From JAVJQS01 sp040218815 (GTDB lineage Bacteria > Bacteroidota > Bacteroidia > Flavobacteriales_E > Vicingaceae): a stretch of DNA of 64,000 nucleotides. The stretch spans positions 62,001-126,000 of the forward strand of contig JAVJQS010000003.1 of the NCBI GenBank assembly GCA_040218815.1. The letters run 5' to 3'. Position numbers and translations under genes: made by a program. This document shows positions 7,500 to 16,324 of the stretch, piece by piece. The first letter of the stretch is position 1. Every line of letters begins with the position of its first letter. Below the pieces are notes generated by a model. The model did not search any database. It had not been told where the DNA came from and saw nothing but the letters and a program-made list of their open reading frames with translations.

Positions 7500-9713
7500 A
7501 TGTCAGAAAACGGAAATAATCAAGAAGCAAGCAAATGTCCTTTTACTGGAGCAGGAGCAAAAAAAAATATTCAAAGTGGCACCAAAAATCATGATTGGTG
7601 GCCCAACAAATTAAACTTAGACATTCTTCGTCAACATTCTGAGAAATCAAACCCAATGGGCAAGAATTTCAATTATGCTGAGGCATTTAAAAACATAGAT
7701 TTTAACGAATTAAAAACAGATTTACTCCACCTTATGACAGACTCCAAAGATTGGTGGCCAGCCGATTGGGGGCATTATGGTCCTTTCTTTATACGAATGA
7801 CATGGCATGCAGCTGGAACTTATCGTGTAGCTGATGGTCGCGGAGGCGGTGCAACTGGCAATCAACGATTTGCTCCTTTAAACAGTTGGCCTGATAATGT
7901 TAGTTTGGATAAAGCAAGAAGATTACTATGGCCAATCAAACAGAAATATGGAAACAAAATATCTTGGGCTGATCTTATTATCCTAACGGGCAATGTTGCG
8001 CTTGAATCTATGGGATTAAAAACATTTGGCTTTGGCGGTGGACGTGAAGATTTATGGGAACCGGAAAAAGATATTAATTGGGGACCAGAGAATGAATGGC
8101 TCGCCAATGAAAGACATGACAAAGATGGCAACTTGGAGGGACGATTAGCTGCCGACCATATGGGACTCATTTATGTTAATCCTGAAGGTCCTAACGCTGA
8201 ACCTGATCCACTGAAATCAGCCTTTTACATTCGCCAATCGTTTAAACGAATGGCCATGAACGACTATGAAACTGTAGCTCTAATTGCAGGAGGCCATACT
8301 TTTGGTAAAGTTCATGGAGCTGCACCTGAAGATCATAATGGTCCTAATCCAGAAGACGCAGCTATGGCGCTGCAAGGCATGGGATGGGAAAACAATTACC
8401 AAAGCGGCAAGGGGCCCGATACAATTACTAGTGGATTAGAAGGTGCCTGGACTCAAAATCCATTGAAATGGAACATGGAGTTTTTCGAAAATCTATTTAA
8501 TTACGACTATGAGTTGATCAAAAGTCCTGCTGGTAAATGGCAATGGACGCCAAAAGATGGAGCTACAGAAGGAACTGTTCCCGATGCGCATGACTCCAAT
8601 AAAAAAAATGCTTCCATCATGTTAACAACGGATCTTGCGCTTAAAGAGGATCCAGAATATGAGAAAATCTCACGCCATTTTTTTGATAACCCTGATGAAT
8701 TTGCCGATGCTTTTGCTAAAGCTTGGTTTAAACTCTTGCATCGCGATATGGGTCCTAAAAATCGTTACTTGGGTCCTGAAGTACCTGAGGAAGATTTAAT
8801 CTGGCAAGATCCTATTCCAGAGGTGGAGCATAAATTAATCGAAGAGCAAGATATTGAAGATTTGAAGGAAAAACTTAAAGCATCTGAATTGACTATCCAA
8901 GAACTTGTTTCAACTGCTTGGGCATCAGCATCAACTTATCGTGACTCAGACAAAAGAGGAGGAGCTAATGGGGCAAGGATTCAATTAAGTCCACAAAAGG
9001 ACTGGGAAGTAAATAATCCAACTCAACTTTCTAAAATACTTAAAAAACTCGAAGACATTCAAATGTCATTCAATGATGCACAATCTGATAATAAAAAAGT
9101 TTCATTGGCTGATATTATTGTTTTAGGCGGTTGCGCAGCTATTGAAAAAGCAGCTAAAAAAGCTGGTCATTCAATGAAGGTGCCATTTTCTCCAGGCCGA
9201 ACAGATGCTAAACAAGATCAAACTGATGTGGAGCAATTTAGTTATCTGGAGCCTTCAACTGATGCATTTCGCAACTATGCTAAAGATGATTACGCATCTT
9301 GCCTTGAAGAAATGCTTGTCGACAAAGCCCAACTTTTAACGCTTACAGCTCCTGAAATGACAGTTCTTATTGGAGGATTGCGAACACTTAATGCTAATTG
9401 GAACAATTCTAATGAAGGGGTATTTACGCATCGACCTGAAACCTTAAGCAATGACTTTTTCATCAATTTACTCGATATGAACACCAAATGGGAGGCTACT
9501 AATGATGATGAATCTTCCTTTATTGGATTAGATCGGAAAACAGCAAAACAAAAATGGATTGCTAGTCGAGCTGATCTTGTTTTTGGATCAAATTCAGAAC
9601 TTCGAGCGATAGCCGAGGTTTATGCATCAGCTGATGGTGAAGATAAATTCATCAAAGATTTTATCGCTGCATGGTGTAAAGTTATGGACCTTGACCGCTT
9701 TGATTTAAACTAG
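7500..9713 (+). CDS. katG: Catalase-peroxidase KatG
   Basis: Bifunctional haem catalase-peroxidase that removes hydrogen peroxide. The 737 residues are full length, with the usual active N-terminal and haem-free C-terminal halves. Distal Arg, Trp and His sit in RMTWHAAGTYR (99, 102, 103); the proximal His is in GGHTFGK (266); the Met-Tyr-Trp adduct residues are Trp102, Tyr225 (GLIYVNPEG) and Met251 (KRMAMND). It is a single-gene unit with a strong terminator. The 151 bases upstream are AT-rich; I could not identify a clear PerR or OxyR box there. Confidence 0.97.
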   Translation: MSENGNNQEASKCPFTGAGAKKNIQSGTKNHDWWPNKLNLDILRQHSEKSNPMGKNFNYAEAFKNIDFNELKTDLLHLMTDSKDWWPADWGHYGPFFIRMTWHAAGTYRVADGRGGGATGNQRFAPLNSWPDNVSLDKARRLLWPIKQKYGNKISWADLIILTGNVALESMGLKTFGFGGGREDLWEPEKDINWGPENEWLANERHDKDGNLEGRLAADHMGLIYVNPEGPNAEPDPLKSAFYIRQSFKRMAMNDYETVALIAGGHTFGKVHGAAPEDHNGPNPEDAAMALQGMGWENNYQSGKGPDTITSGLEGAWTQNPLKWNMEFFENLFNYDYELIKSPAGKWQWTPKDGATEGTVPDAHDSNKKNASIMLTTDLALKEDPEYEKISRHFFDNPDEFADAFAKAWFKLLHRDMGPKNRYLGPEVPEEDLIWQDPIPEVEHKLIEEQDIEDLKEKLKASELTIQELVSTAWASASTYRDSDKRGGANGARIQLSPQKDWEVNNPTQLSKILKKLEDIQMSFNDAQSDNKKVSLADIIVLGGCAAIEKAAKKAGHSMKVPFSPGRTDAKQDQTDVEQFSYLEPSTDAFRNYAKDDYASCLEEMLVDKAQLLTLTAPEMTVLIGGLRTLNANWNNSNEGVFTHRPETLSNDFFINLLDMNTKWEATNDDESSFIGLDRKTAKQKWIASRADLVFGSNSELRAIAEVYASADGEDKFIKDFIAAWCKVMDLDRFDLN

Positions 9714-9723
9714 AAGTAATTAA

Positions 9724-9760
9724 TGAAAAAGGGTGAGCTGAAGAAACTCACCCTTTTTCA
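9724..9760 (+). terminator. Intrinsic terminator of katG
   Basis: TGAAAAAGGGTGAG (9724-9737) and CTCACCCTTTTTCA (9747-9760) form a perfect 14-bp stem with a 9-base loop; the T-rich 3' arm serves as the U tract and continues into TTTTATC. It lies 11 bases after the katG stop. Confidence 0.9.
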
Positions 9761-9807
9761 TTTTATCTAGAAGAGAACTAAATTGTCTGGAGGCAATTAT
9801 ATACTTT

Positions 9808-10548
9808 TTACTCCGTCGTCTCAGACTTTTTAAAAATCTTCTCGGTCTTAAACTGCCAGCTCACTGATACATACATTAACTGGGTCTGCTCATACCTTCT
9901 TAAATCGCTAATTGGATTATTTGCATTTTTATAATTATGATTTAAGAAGTCATCCAAGTAATAGGTGAACTTAAGGTTTATACCTTTTGGAAATTGAACA
10001 CCTGCAAATACAGAGGGAATAAATGTATCGGTTTGGCTACCAAACCATTCTGTATTTTTAGATTTTGAGCCGGATCGATTATGTGACTCCCAGTACTTTT
10101 CTTTAAAGGCAAACTGCATTTCAAGCTCAGCTCCACCATAAATGTAAAAGTGCTTATCGAATGAGCCTAGTTTTAATGCTAGTGGCACCCCTAAATTGTA
10201 GGAGCGTCGAATTATTTTAAAGTCTTGCAAGAGATTATCTTCATCCAAAAGGCGTTCATTGGAAATAAAACCTACATTTCTCAAGGCTAAGCCAGAGTAA
10301 AATCCAATATTATCATTGAAATCCAAATGAATGTTTTGACCGAGGTGAATAGCCATGGTAAACCTCAAAGGAATTCCCGTTACCTCAGCTTGGGGGTTAG
10401 CTAATTTATACTCATCTGTAAATTGAACGTCAGCCGATTGAAATAGTAACTCCCCTGTTGAAATAGCATACATTTTAGTTTGTGCATTTGCTTGAAAAAG
10501 AGTTGCAAAAAACACGTAACAACAAATAGTAATTTTTGAAAACTTCAT
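9808..10548 (-). CDS. Outer-membrane beta-barrel protein, porin-family-like
   Basis: A 246-residue protein with a signal peptide ending in FQANAQ (about residue 23). The rest alternates aromatic and polar residues as in small barrels, for example FYSGLALRNVGFIS and YIYGGAELEMQF, with a strand ending in VSVSWQF before a short charged tail. The tail after the last strand is unusual because barrel proteins commonly end on the aromatic residue. It lies 29 bases after aroE and has its own -7-like box (TACATTTG, complement of 10562-10569). Function unknown. Confidence 0.75.
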   Translation of the reverse strand: MKFSKITICCYVFFATLFQANAQTKMYAISTGELLFQSADVQFTDEYKLANPQAEVTGIPLRFTMAIHLGQNIHLDFNDNIGFYSGLALRNVGFISNERLLDEDNLLQDFKIIRRSYNLGVPLALKLGSFDKHFYIYGGAELEMQFAFKEKYWESHNRSGSKSKNTEWFGSQTDTFIPSVFAGVQFPKGINLKFTYYLDDFLNHNYKNANNPISDLRRYEQTQLMYVSVSWQFKTEKIFKKSETTE

Positions 10549-10577
10549 GACTCATTTTTTTCAAATGTAAATTATTT

Positions 10578-11333
10578 TTATTTTTCTTCATTCCAAATTT
10601 TCCAAGCCGCTTCAGCCTGCAATTGCAGCATAGAGAGTCCATTAACTGTTAATGCTCCTTTAGCTTTTGCCATAGCTAGAAATTTTGTTTCTAGAGGATT
10701 GTAAACTAAGTCATACGCTAAGTGCTTTTTTCCTACAGCATCCATTGGTATGGGAGGCATTTGATCTAGATTAGGAGACATCCCTAAGGGAGTGCAATTA
10801 ATCAAGAGTTGAAATCGAGAAACACTTGCTTCATCTAATTCTGAATAAGAAATTGCCTTAACTCCTGTTGGATTGCGACTTACAATAAAATGAGGAATAT
10901 TTAATTGATCTAATACATAAGATACAGCTTTAGATGCTCCACCATTACCGAATATTAGCGCCCGTTCATGTTCTTTAGCTAAAAATGGTTTTAAGCTTTG
11001 TCGAAAGCCAATCACATCTGTGTTATAGCCTTTCAGTTGAACTTGGACATTTTCAAGTGTTGATATTTTTATTGTATTTACCGCTCCTACAGCTTTAGCG
11101 GTAGGATCTAATTCATCTAGATAGGGAATGACAGCTTGTTTATATGGTATGGTAACATTTAGACCCAACAAATCTTTTTGCTCTTGCAATAGCAATTTTA
11201 TTTCATCAATCTCCTTGATAGGAAAAAGTTCATAGTTTGCATCAAGAATTGACTCCTTTTTAAACTTATTGGTAAAATATTTTTTAGAAAAGGAATGTGA
11301 AAGTGGATTACCAATTAAACCAAAATTTCGCAT
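10578..11333 (-). CDS. aroE: Shikimate dehydrogenase AroE
   Basis: NADP-dependent reduction of 3-dehydroshikimate to shikimate in aromatic amino acid synthesis. From the ATG at 11333 the protein has 251 residues and begins MRNFGLIGNPLSHSFSKKYF, with the shikimate-binding Ser pair. NVTIPYK holds the catalytic Lys, YNTDVIGF the Asp, and FGNGGASKAV is the cofactor loop; INCTPLGM and NGLSMLQLQAE follow. The start overlaps the stop of the DUF368 gene in TAATG. Longer upstream starts lack family sequence and lie inside that gene. Confidence 0.93.
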   Translation of the reverse strand: MRNFGLIGNPLSHSFSKKYFTNKFKKESILDANYELFPIKEIDEIKLLLQEQKDLLGLNVTIPYKQAVIPYLDELDPTAKAVGAVNTIKISTLENVQVQLKGYNTDVIGFRQSLKPFLAKEHERALIFGNGGASKAVSYVLDQLNIPHFIVSRNPTGVKAISYSELDEASVSRFQLLINCTPLGMSPNLDQMPPIPMDAVGKKHLAYDLVYNPLETKFLAMAKAKGALTVNGLSMLQLQAEAAWKIWNEEK

Positions 11334-12259
11334 TAGATTGATTCTTTTTTTGCTGCAAGTACTTCTAAAATTACAATTAAACAAAAACCTATTAGTCCTA
11401 AAAAAATGGCCATAAACATCTGAGGATCTTCGGTTACTAATTGATTGGGTAATACATTTTCTTGTATAACGGCCAGCTTTTCACCATGTCTGTCTACTCC
11501 CCACTTCAATGTATTTTTCCAAGGCCAAATTTTATTCAATGACCCGATCATAAAGCCCGTGAGTAAGGCAATGGTAAAATTGTGATACTTCCGCAACATA
11601 AATGATAAAAAGTGGCTAAAACTTAATAAACCCGTTATTGCACCTAAACTAAATGTGATGATAACTTTTAGGTCTAAACTTCCTAATGCGTCAATAATGT
11701 ATGCGTATTTTCCGAGTAAAACCAAAATAAAGGCTCCTGATATTCCTGGTAAAATCATAGCGCAAATGGCCAGCATACCTGACACAAAAATAAACCAGGT
11801 AGCAGTGCTAGTTTCTGCAGGACCAATACTGGTAACCATATAAATAGCTATTGTGCCTAAAATAATTGCCAATAAGCTTGACCAATTCCAATTGTCAACT
11901 CGCTTACCTACGTAATAGCAAGACGCTAACACTAAGCCAAAAAAGAATGCCCATAATAAAATTGGATGTTCGACAAGTGCAAATTTTATAACCTGCACTA
12001 AGGAAATTAAACTAATGGCTATACCTGAGAATAAAGCAATTAAAAAATTACCATTGACGTGTTTCCATGCTGCGACTAAGCCTTGCTTCCTCAATACTCC
12101 TAGAACACTGCTGAATGATTTTAAAGCGTCAATAAATTCCTCATAAATACCGGCAATTAAAGCGATTGTTCCTCCAGAAACTCCTGGTACTATATCTGCT
12201 GCACCCATAGCTATGCCTTTCAGGGCAATCAAAAAATATTCTCTTTTTGATTTACTCAT
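11333..12259 (-). CDS. DUF368 membrane protein, polyprenyl-phosphate transporter family (PopT)
   Basis: A 308-residue membrane protein with about eight or nine hydrophobic segments. The two hallmark repeats of DUF368 are DIVPGVSGGTIALIAGIYEEF near residue 22 and ILPGISGAFILVLLGKYAYI near 165, an internal duplication. DUF368 proteins were recently proposed to recycle undecaprenyl phosphate across the inner membrane; that role here is by family only. The start overlaps the rhodanese gene by four bases and its stop overlaps aroE, so it is within a coupled operon. Confidence 0.88.
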   Translation of the reverse strand: MSKSKREYFLIALKGIAMGAADIVPGVSGGTIALIAGIYEEFIDALKSFSSVLGVLRKQGLVAAWKHVNGNFLIALFSGIAISLISLVQVIKFALVEHPILLWAFFFGLVLASCYYVGKRVDNWNWSSLLAIILGTIAIYMVTSIGPAETSTATWFIFVSGMLAICAMILPGISGAFILVLLGKYAYIIDALGSLDLKVIITFSLGAITGLLSFSHFLSFMLRKYHNFTIALLTGFMIGSLNKIWPWKNTLKWGVDRHGEKLAVIQENVLPNQLVTEDPQMFMAIFLGLIGFCLIVILEVLAAKKESI

Positions 12260-12558
12260 GCTTTACTAAAAAGGGCATCTAAGCCGCCATCTAAAGAATA
12301 AACTTTTGAGTCCCTAAGTAATTGAGACAAGTGATAAGCTACTGTTTTGGAACGCTTTCCACTTTTACAACACAAATAGATTTCATCGAAGTTTAAAAAC
12401 TCGTCGCTTCTACTGAGAACTTCTGCCATAGGAACATTGACTCCCCCAATGTTTTGATCTTCATATTCATAGTCTTCTCGAACATCAATAAGAACAGCAT
12501 TTTTGGCTGTTTCTATGCTACGTTTAAACTCCGCGACGGGTATCTCTTTAAAACTCAT
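12256..12558 (-). CDS. Single-domain rhodanese-like sulfurtransferase
   Basis: A 100-residue rhodanese domain with VLIDVREDYEYEDQNIGGVNVPM near residue 22-43 and the active loop CKSGKRS at about 64-70, where Cys64 would carry the persulfide. There is no signal peptide, so it is cytoplasmic. It overlaps both neighbours by four bases, between comA and the DUF368 gene. A role in handling sulfur for the phosphosulfolactate synthase next to it is tempting but is inference. Confidence 0.88.
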   Translation of the reverse strand: MSFKEIPVAEFKRSIETAKNAVLIDVREDYEYEDQNIGGVNVPMAEVLSRSDEFLNFDEIYLCCKSGKRSKTVAYHLSQLLRDSKVYSLDGGLDALFSKA

Positions 12559-13340
12559 GTTAATTCTTTTCGTGCTAATTCTTCTGGAAGAAAATCATGA
12601 AAAGTATCACCACGTAAACCAATTCTTAAAGTTTCTAGCGGAATAACTTCATCGTGGCCAATATTTCCCAAGTTCACATTGCTGCCAAATTGCTTGATAA
12701 ACCATACTTGTTGTGTTTTTATTGGCGCTTCCCATAGAATATCTTCAATCGATATTTTTGAAGTAATTTTATTAACTAAGGCAACATGAGCGGTCCCATT
12801 TGGTCTATAAATTCCTACATTTCCGCTTTCGCGTGCCTCGGCAATTACTTTCCATGAGCCTGCTTCTAATTCAGAAGACATCATATTAATCCACTTATTA
12901 GGAGAAATTAATATCCCCTCTTCCTTTGAACCAACCTCTGAAAGAACAGTAAAGTCTTTATTCAACTCAGCAATATATTCGCATTTTTTTTCATGATTCA
13001 AAACAATTGAACCATCTGAAACCTCCACCATTTTAATATTAAACTTTTGGAGCATCTTACGGTATTCATCAAACATACCACGAATGATAAAAGCTTCAAA
13101 CAAGGTTCCACCTAAATAGCATTTTAAGCCTGCACTATGATAAATTTCTAACTTTCTTTCGAAATCATTTGCAAGATATGAGGTTCCAAACCCTAATTTA
13201 ACAATGTCTGTGTATTCAGTGCACGAGTCGACAAAATTTTCAGCTTGTCGCCAACTCAGGCCCTTGTCCATCATCATTGTTAAGCCTGATTCGCGAGGCC
13301 TACTTGTTCTTTCTGGAATAAAGGGAAGTTCGAAATTCAT
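12555..13340 (-). CDS. comA: Phosphosulfolactate synthase (ComA family)
   Basis: A 261-residue TIM-barrel protein resembling (2R)-phospho-3-sulfolactate synthase, which adds sulfite to phosphoenolpyruvate. Typical stretches are RPRESGLTMMMDKGL near residue 15, DIVKLGFGTSYL near 45, YLGGTLFEAFIIRG near 75 and VIAEARESGNVGIYRPNG near 160. The enzyme was defined in coenzyme M synthesis; this bacterium is no methanogen, so the product more likely feeds cysteate or sulfolactate, perhaps for sulfonolipids known in related Bacteroidota (inference). It is coupled to the rhodanese gene by a four-base overlap. Confidence 0.85.
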   Translation of the reverse strand: MNFELPFIPERTSRPRESGLTMMMDKGLSWRQAENFVDSCTEYTDIVKLGFGTSYLANDFERKLEIYHSAGLKCYLGGTLFEAFIIRGMFDEYRKMLQKFNIKMVEVSDGSIVLNHEKKCEYIAELNKDFTVLSEVGSKEEGILISPNKWINMMSSELEAGSWKVIAEARESGNVGIYRPNGTAHVALVNKITSKISIEDILWEAPIKTQQVWFIKQFGSNVNLGNIGHDEVIPLETLRIGLRGDTFHDFLPEELARKELT

Positions 13341-13343
13341 GTA

Positions 13344-14756
13344 CTACTTTTTGTAATATTCCAACAGCTCTATTACCTGTGGATTAAATTTTGCTTCTTC
13401 ATAAACTTCAAACAATTCTTCTCTAAGATCATAAAAATCCTTTAGAGCGCTGTCTAAATAAAATAAAGCATTTATTAAGTCTCCTTTTTTAAAAAGGAAG
13501 GCGACAAAGTTATACAATAACTTGCCATTGTTAGGTTGATCTTTAACTCCTTTGCAAAAGTAATTCATCGCCTCTTCCGAATCATTCAACTCTTCATAGG
13601 TATTTGCTAAATCAATTAGGATGGTATCATTCTGAACATCTAATTCATAAACTTTTTGAAATGATACTAGAGCCTCATTATAAAATCCTAATTGGGTTTG
13701 CACCTCTCCCATTAAATAATAATAATCGGGATTTAGTTCATCTAATTCCAAGGCTTTTTTGATGTAAGAGATGCTGTCTAAATCTCTTCCTAACTCAAAA
13801 TAACAAGACCCTACTCCTAGCCAAGCATCAGCTAAAAATTCATCTAATTCGATTGCTTTTTTATAAAAAGACACTGCCTTTTCATAGCTTTCTAATTTTT
13901 CTAAGCTTTCGCCCATATAGTAATAGCTCAGAGAATCTTCAGTATCAAATTGCAAGGTTTCATTAAAACATTTTAATGCTTCCACATGATTGCCTTGCTG
14001 ACCAAAACAGTGTGCTTTATTGAAATAAGCTGAAGAAAAATCTTCTTTTATGGCAATTGCAAAATCATACGCATCAATCGCTTTCTCATACAACTTCAAC
14101 TTGCCAAATGTAATTCCTAAGTTAAACCAACCAATATATGAATAGGGATGTAAATTGACAAATTCCTCAAAGTAAGCTTTCCCGTCCTCTATTTTTTCAG
14201 AAACATCATAACAAAAACCTAACTCATAAAGCGCAGTCTCATTTTCATGATTGGTTTTTAAAATTTCTTGAAGGTGTTCAATTGCAAAGCTGTATTTGCT
14301 TAAGTTTTCATACTCAAAGGCTAATTGAAGCTGAATATCTTCTTTTTCAAAATCTTCAGCATGGTCCAATGCCTTTTTATATTGTTCAATTGCTTTATCA
14401 GATTTTCTTAATTGACTAAAAATGGAAGCCTTGGTATAAAATAATTCAATATTAAAAGGCTCAAATGTTTCTGCAAGATTCAAATAGCGTAGCGCTTCTT
14501 GTGGTTTATGAATGGCTACATATAACTGTGCGCAGCTCACCAAAATGGTAGCTGAATCAGGATGCAACTGCATGGCATGTTTCACTACAGCTAAGGCGCG
14601 GTTCACGTTATTTTTACTATTGTAGTAATTCAATAAATCTTCAAACTCATCTACATCAAAAAAGAAAGACTTCTTTTTAGAAAGCATTTCTTCAAAACGT
14701 TCAACGATAATAAGGTTTGAGGATTCTTCAGGTGAAAATTCGTATTCGCTATCCAT
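13344..14756 (-). CDS. Tetratricopeptide-repeat protein
   Basis: A 470-residue cytoplasmic protein built almost wholly of TPR units, roughly twelve 34-residue repeats from about residue 40 to the C-terminus; clear ones include SSAYFNKAHCFGQQGNHVEA and DAWLGVGSCYFELGRDLDS. There is no signal peptide or membrane segment. TPR arrays bind partner proteins; none can be named. It is the first gene of the operon leading to comA (gap three bases). An upstream divergent region separates it from glmM. Confidence 0.85.
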   Translation of the reverse strand: MDSEYEFSPEESSNLIIVERFEEMLSKKKSFFFDVDEFEDLLNYYNSKNNVNRALAVVKHAMQLHPDSATILVSCAQLYVAIHKPQEALRYLNLAETFEPFNIELFYTKASIFSQLRKSDKAIEQYKKALDHAEDFEKEDIQLQLAFEYENLSKYSFAIEHLQEILKTNHENETALYELGFCYDVSEKIEDGKAYFEEFVNLHPYSYIGWFNLGITFGKLKLYEKAIDAYDFAIAIKEDFSSAYFNKAHCFGQQGNHVEALKCFNETLQFDTEDSLSYYYMGESLEKLESYEKAVSFYKKAIELDEFLADAWLGVGSCYFELGRDLDSISYIKKALELDELNPDYYYLMGEVQTQLGFYNEALVSFQKVYELDVQNDTILIDLANTYEELNDSEEAMNYFCKGVKDQPNNGKLLYNFVAFLFKKGDLINALFYLDSALKDFYDLREELFEVYEEAKFNPQVIELLEYYKK

Positions 14757-14870
14757 ATAAACGGAGGTAATGATACACTAACAAAGGTTGATAAAATAAA
14801 TCCAATACAAAGTTCGCCCCACAATTATTATCCACAAAGAAATTAACAAGAAAAAAGGAATCAAAATGGC

Positions 14871-14878
14871 TACTTTTG
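14871..14878 (+). promoter_or_regulatory. -7 promoter box of the glmM operon
   Basis: TACTTTTG ends 20 bases before the preferred glmM start at 14899. It lies inside a longer in-frame reading frame (from 14866), which argues against the upstream ATG. No good TTG is seen at the -33 distance. Confidence 0.5.
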
Positions 14879-14898
14879 CGCCAAAATTTAAAGGTAGA

Positions 14899-16308
14899 AT
14901 GAGCTTAATTAAATCTATATCAGGCATAAGAGGAACAATTGGTGGTGAAACGAAGAACAATCTAACTCCGGAGGATATTGTAAAATTTGCTTCAGCATAT
15001 GGTGTATGGTTAAAGGAACGGCATAAAGAAAGCAAAAAAGGTATAAGCGTTGTAATAGGAAGAGATGCTCGTTTAAGCGGAAATATGCTCAATCATTTGG
15101 TAGTTGGCGCCCTGCAAGGTTTAGGCATCAATATCATTGATTTGGGCCTATCTACAACCCCAACAGTTGAAATTGCCGTTCCTCTAGAAAATGCACAAGG
15201 TGGAATAATTCTAACTGCATCGCACAACCCAAAAGAATGGAATGCCTTGAAATTATTGAATGAAAAAGGAGAGTTTATCTCAGCTGAAGATGGAGCCAAG
15301 CTATTAGAAATAGCAGAAAAAGGCAACATCAAATATGAAACAGTAAGCAAACTTGGATCTTATTCTGAAAATAACGACTACTTAAAAAAGCATATTTCTG
15401 AAGTTTTAGGCTTAAAGTTGGTAAACGTAGATGCCATTAAAAAGAAGGATTTTAAAGTAGTAATTGACTGTGTAAATTCAACTGGAGGGATTTTTATTCC
15501 TGCTTTATTAAAGGCATTGGGAGTAAACAACATTGTTGAATTGTATTGTGAGCCCACTGGAGAATTTCCTCACAATCCAGAGCCATTACCTGAAAATCTT
15601 ACAGAGATTTCAGCCGCTGTTAAAAAACATAATGCCGATTTAGGAATTGTAGTGGACCCAGATGTAGATCGCCTAGCACTAGTTTGTGAGGATGGCGAAA
15701 TGTTTGGAGAAGAATACACTTTGGTTGCTATTGCAGACTATGTTTTAAAGCATACTAAGGGAAAAACAGTCAGCAATTTATCTTCAACAAGAGCATTGCG
15801 TGATGTTACTGAGCAACATGGTTGTGAATACTTTGCTGCTGCAGTTGGCGAAGTGAATGTGGTAAATAAAATGAAAGAGGTTGGTGCAATAATTGGAGGA
15901 GAGGGAAATGGTGGTGTTATCTATCCTGAATCTCACTATGGCCGAGATGCATTAGTAGGCATAGCCTTATTCTTATCCCATTTAGCTACCTTTAAGGGTA
16001 AAAATAATAAGGCTTGTTCTGAATTAAGATCAACTTATAATTCATACTTCATATCAAAGAACAAAATTGAATTAACACCAGAAATAGATGTTGACAAGGT
16101 ATTAGATGAAATTCAAAAAAAATACCACAACCAACCAATTAATACAATTGATGGAGTTAAGATTGAATTTGGACAAGAATGGGTGCATTTACGAAAGTCA
16201 AACACAGAACCAATTATTCGAATCTATTCTGAAAGTGAATCTGAAAGTACTGCTAAGCATTTGGCTGAAAAAATAATTTCCGACATTCGGGAAATAATTA
16301 AGTTTTAA
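14899..16308 (+). CDS. glmM: Phosphoglucosamine mutase-type phosphohexomutase
   Basis: Alpha-D-phosphohexomutase of 469 residues from the ATG at 14899. It starts MSLIKSISGIRGTIGG; the phosphoserine loop TASHNP places the catalytic Ser at about 108, the metal site DPDVDR has Asp at about 253, 255 and 257, the sugar loop is GEGNGGVIYPE and the phosphate loop is RKSNTEPIIRIY. This fits GlmM, which makes glucosamine-1-phosphate for UDP-GlcNAc, though Bacteroidota relatives may also use other hexoses. It leads an operon with a cysteine desulfurase and a hydrolase. Confidence 0.88.
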   Translation: MSLIKSISGIRGTIGGETKNNLTPEDIVKFASAYGVWLKERHKESKKGISVVIGRDARLSGNMLNHLVVGALQGLGINIIDLGLSTTPTVEIAVPLENAQGGIILTASHNPKEWNALKLLNEKGEFISAEDGAKLLEIAEKGNIKYETVSKLGSYSENNDYLKKHISEVLGLKLVNVDAIKKKDFKVVIDCVNSTGGIFIPALLKALGVNNIVELYCEPTGEFPHNPEPLPENLTEISAAVKKHNADLGIVVDPDVDRLALVCEDGEMFGEEYTLVAIADYVLKHTKGKTVSNLSSTRALRDVTEQHGCEYFAAAVGEVNVVNKMKEVGAIIGGEGNGGVIYPESHYGRDALVGIALFLSHLATFKGKNNKACSELRSTYNSYFISKNKIELTPEIDVDKVLDEIQKKYHNQPINTIDGVKIEFGQEWVHLRKSNTEPIIRIYSESESESTAKHLAEKIISDIREIIKF

Positions 16309-16324
16309 TCAATACGCTGAATAA

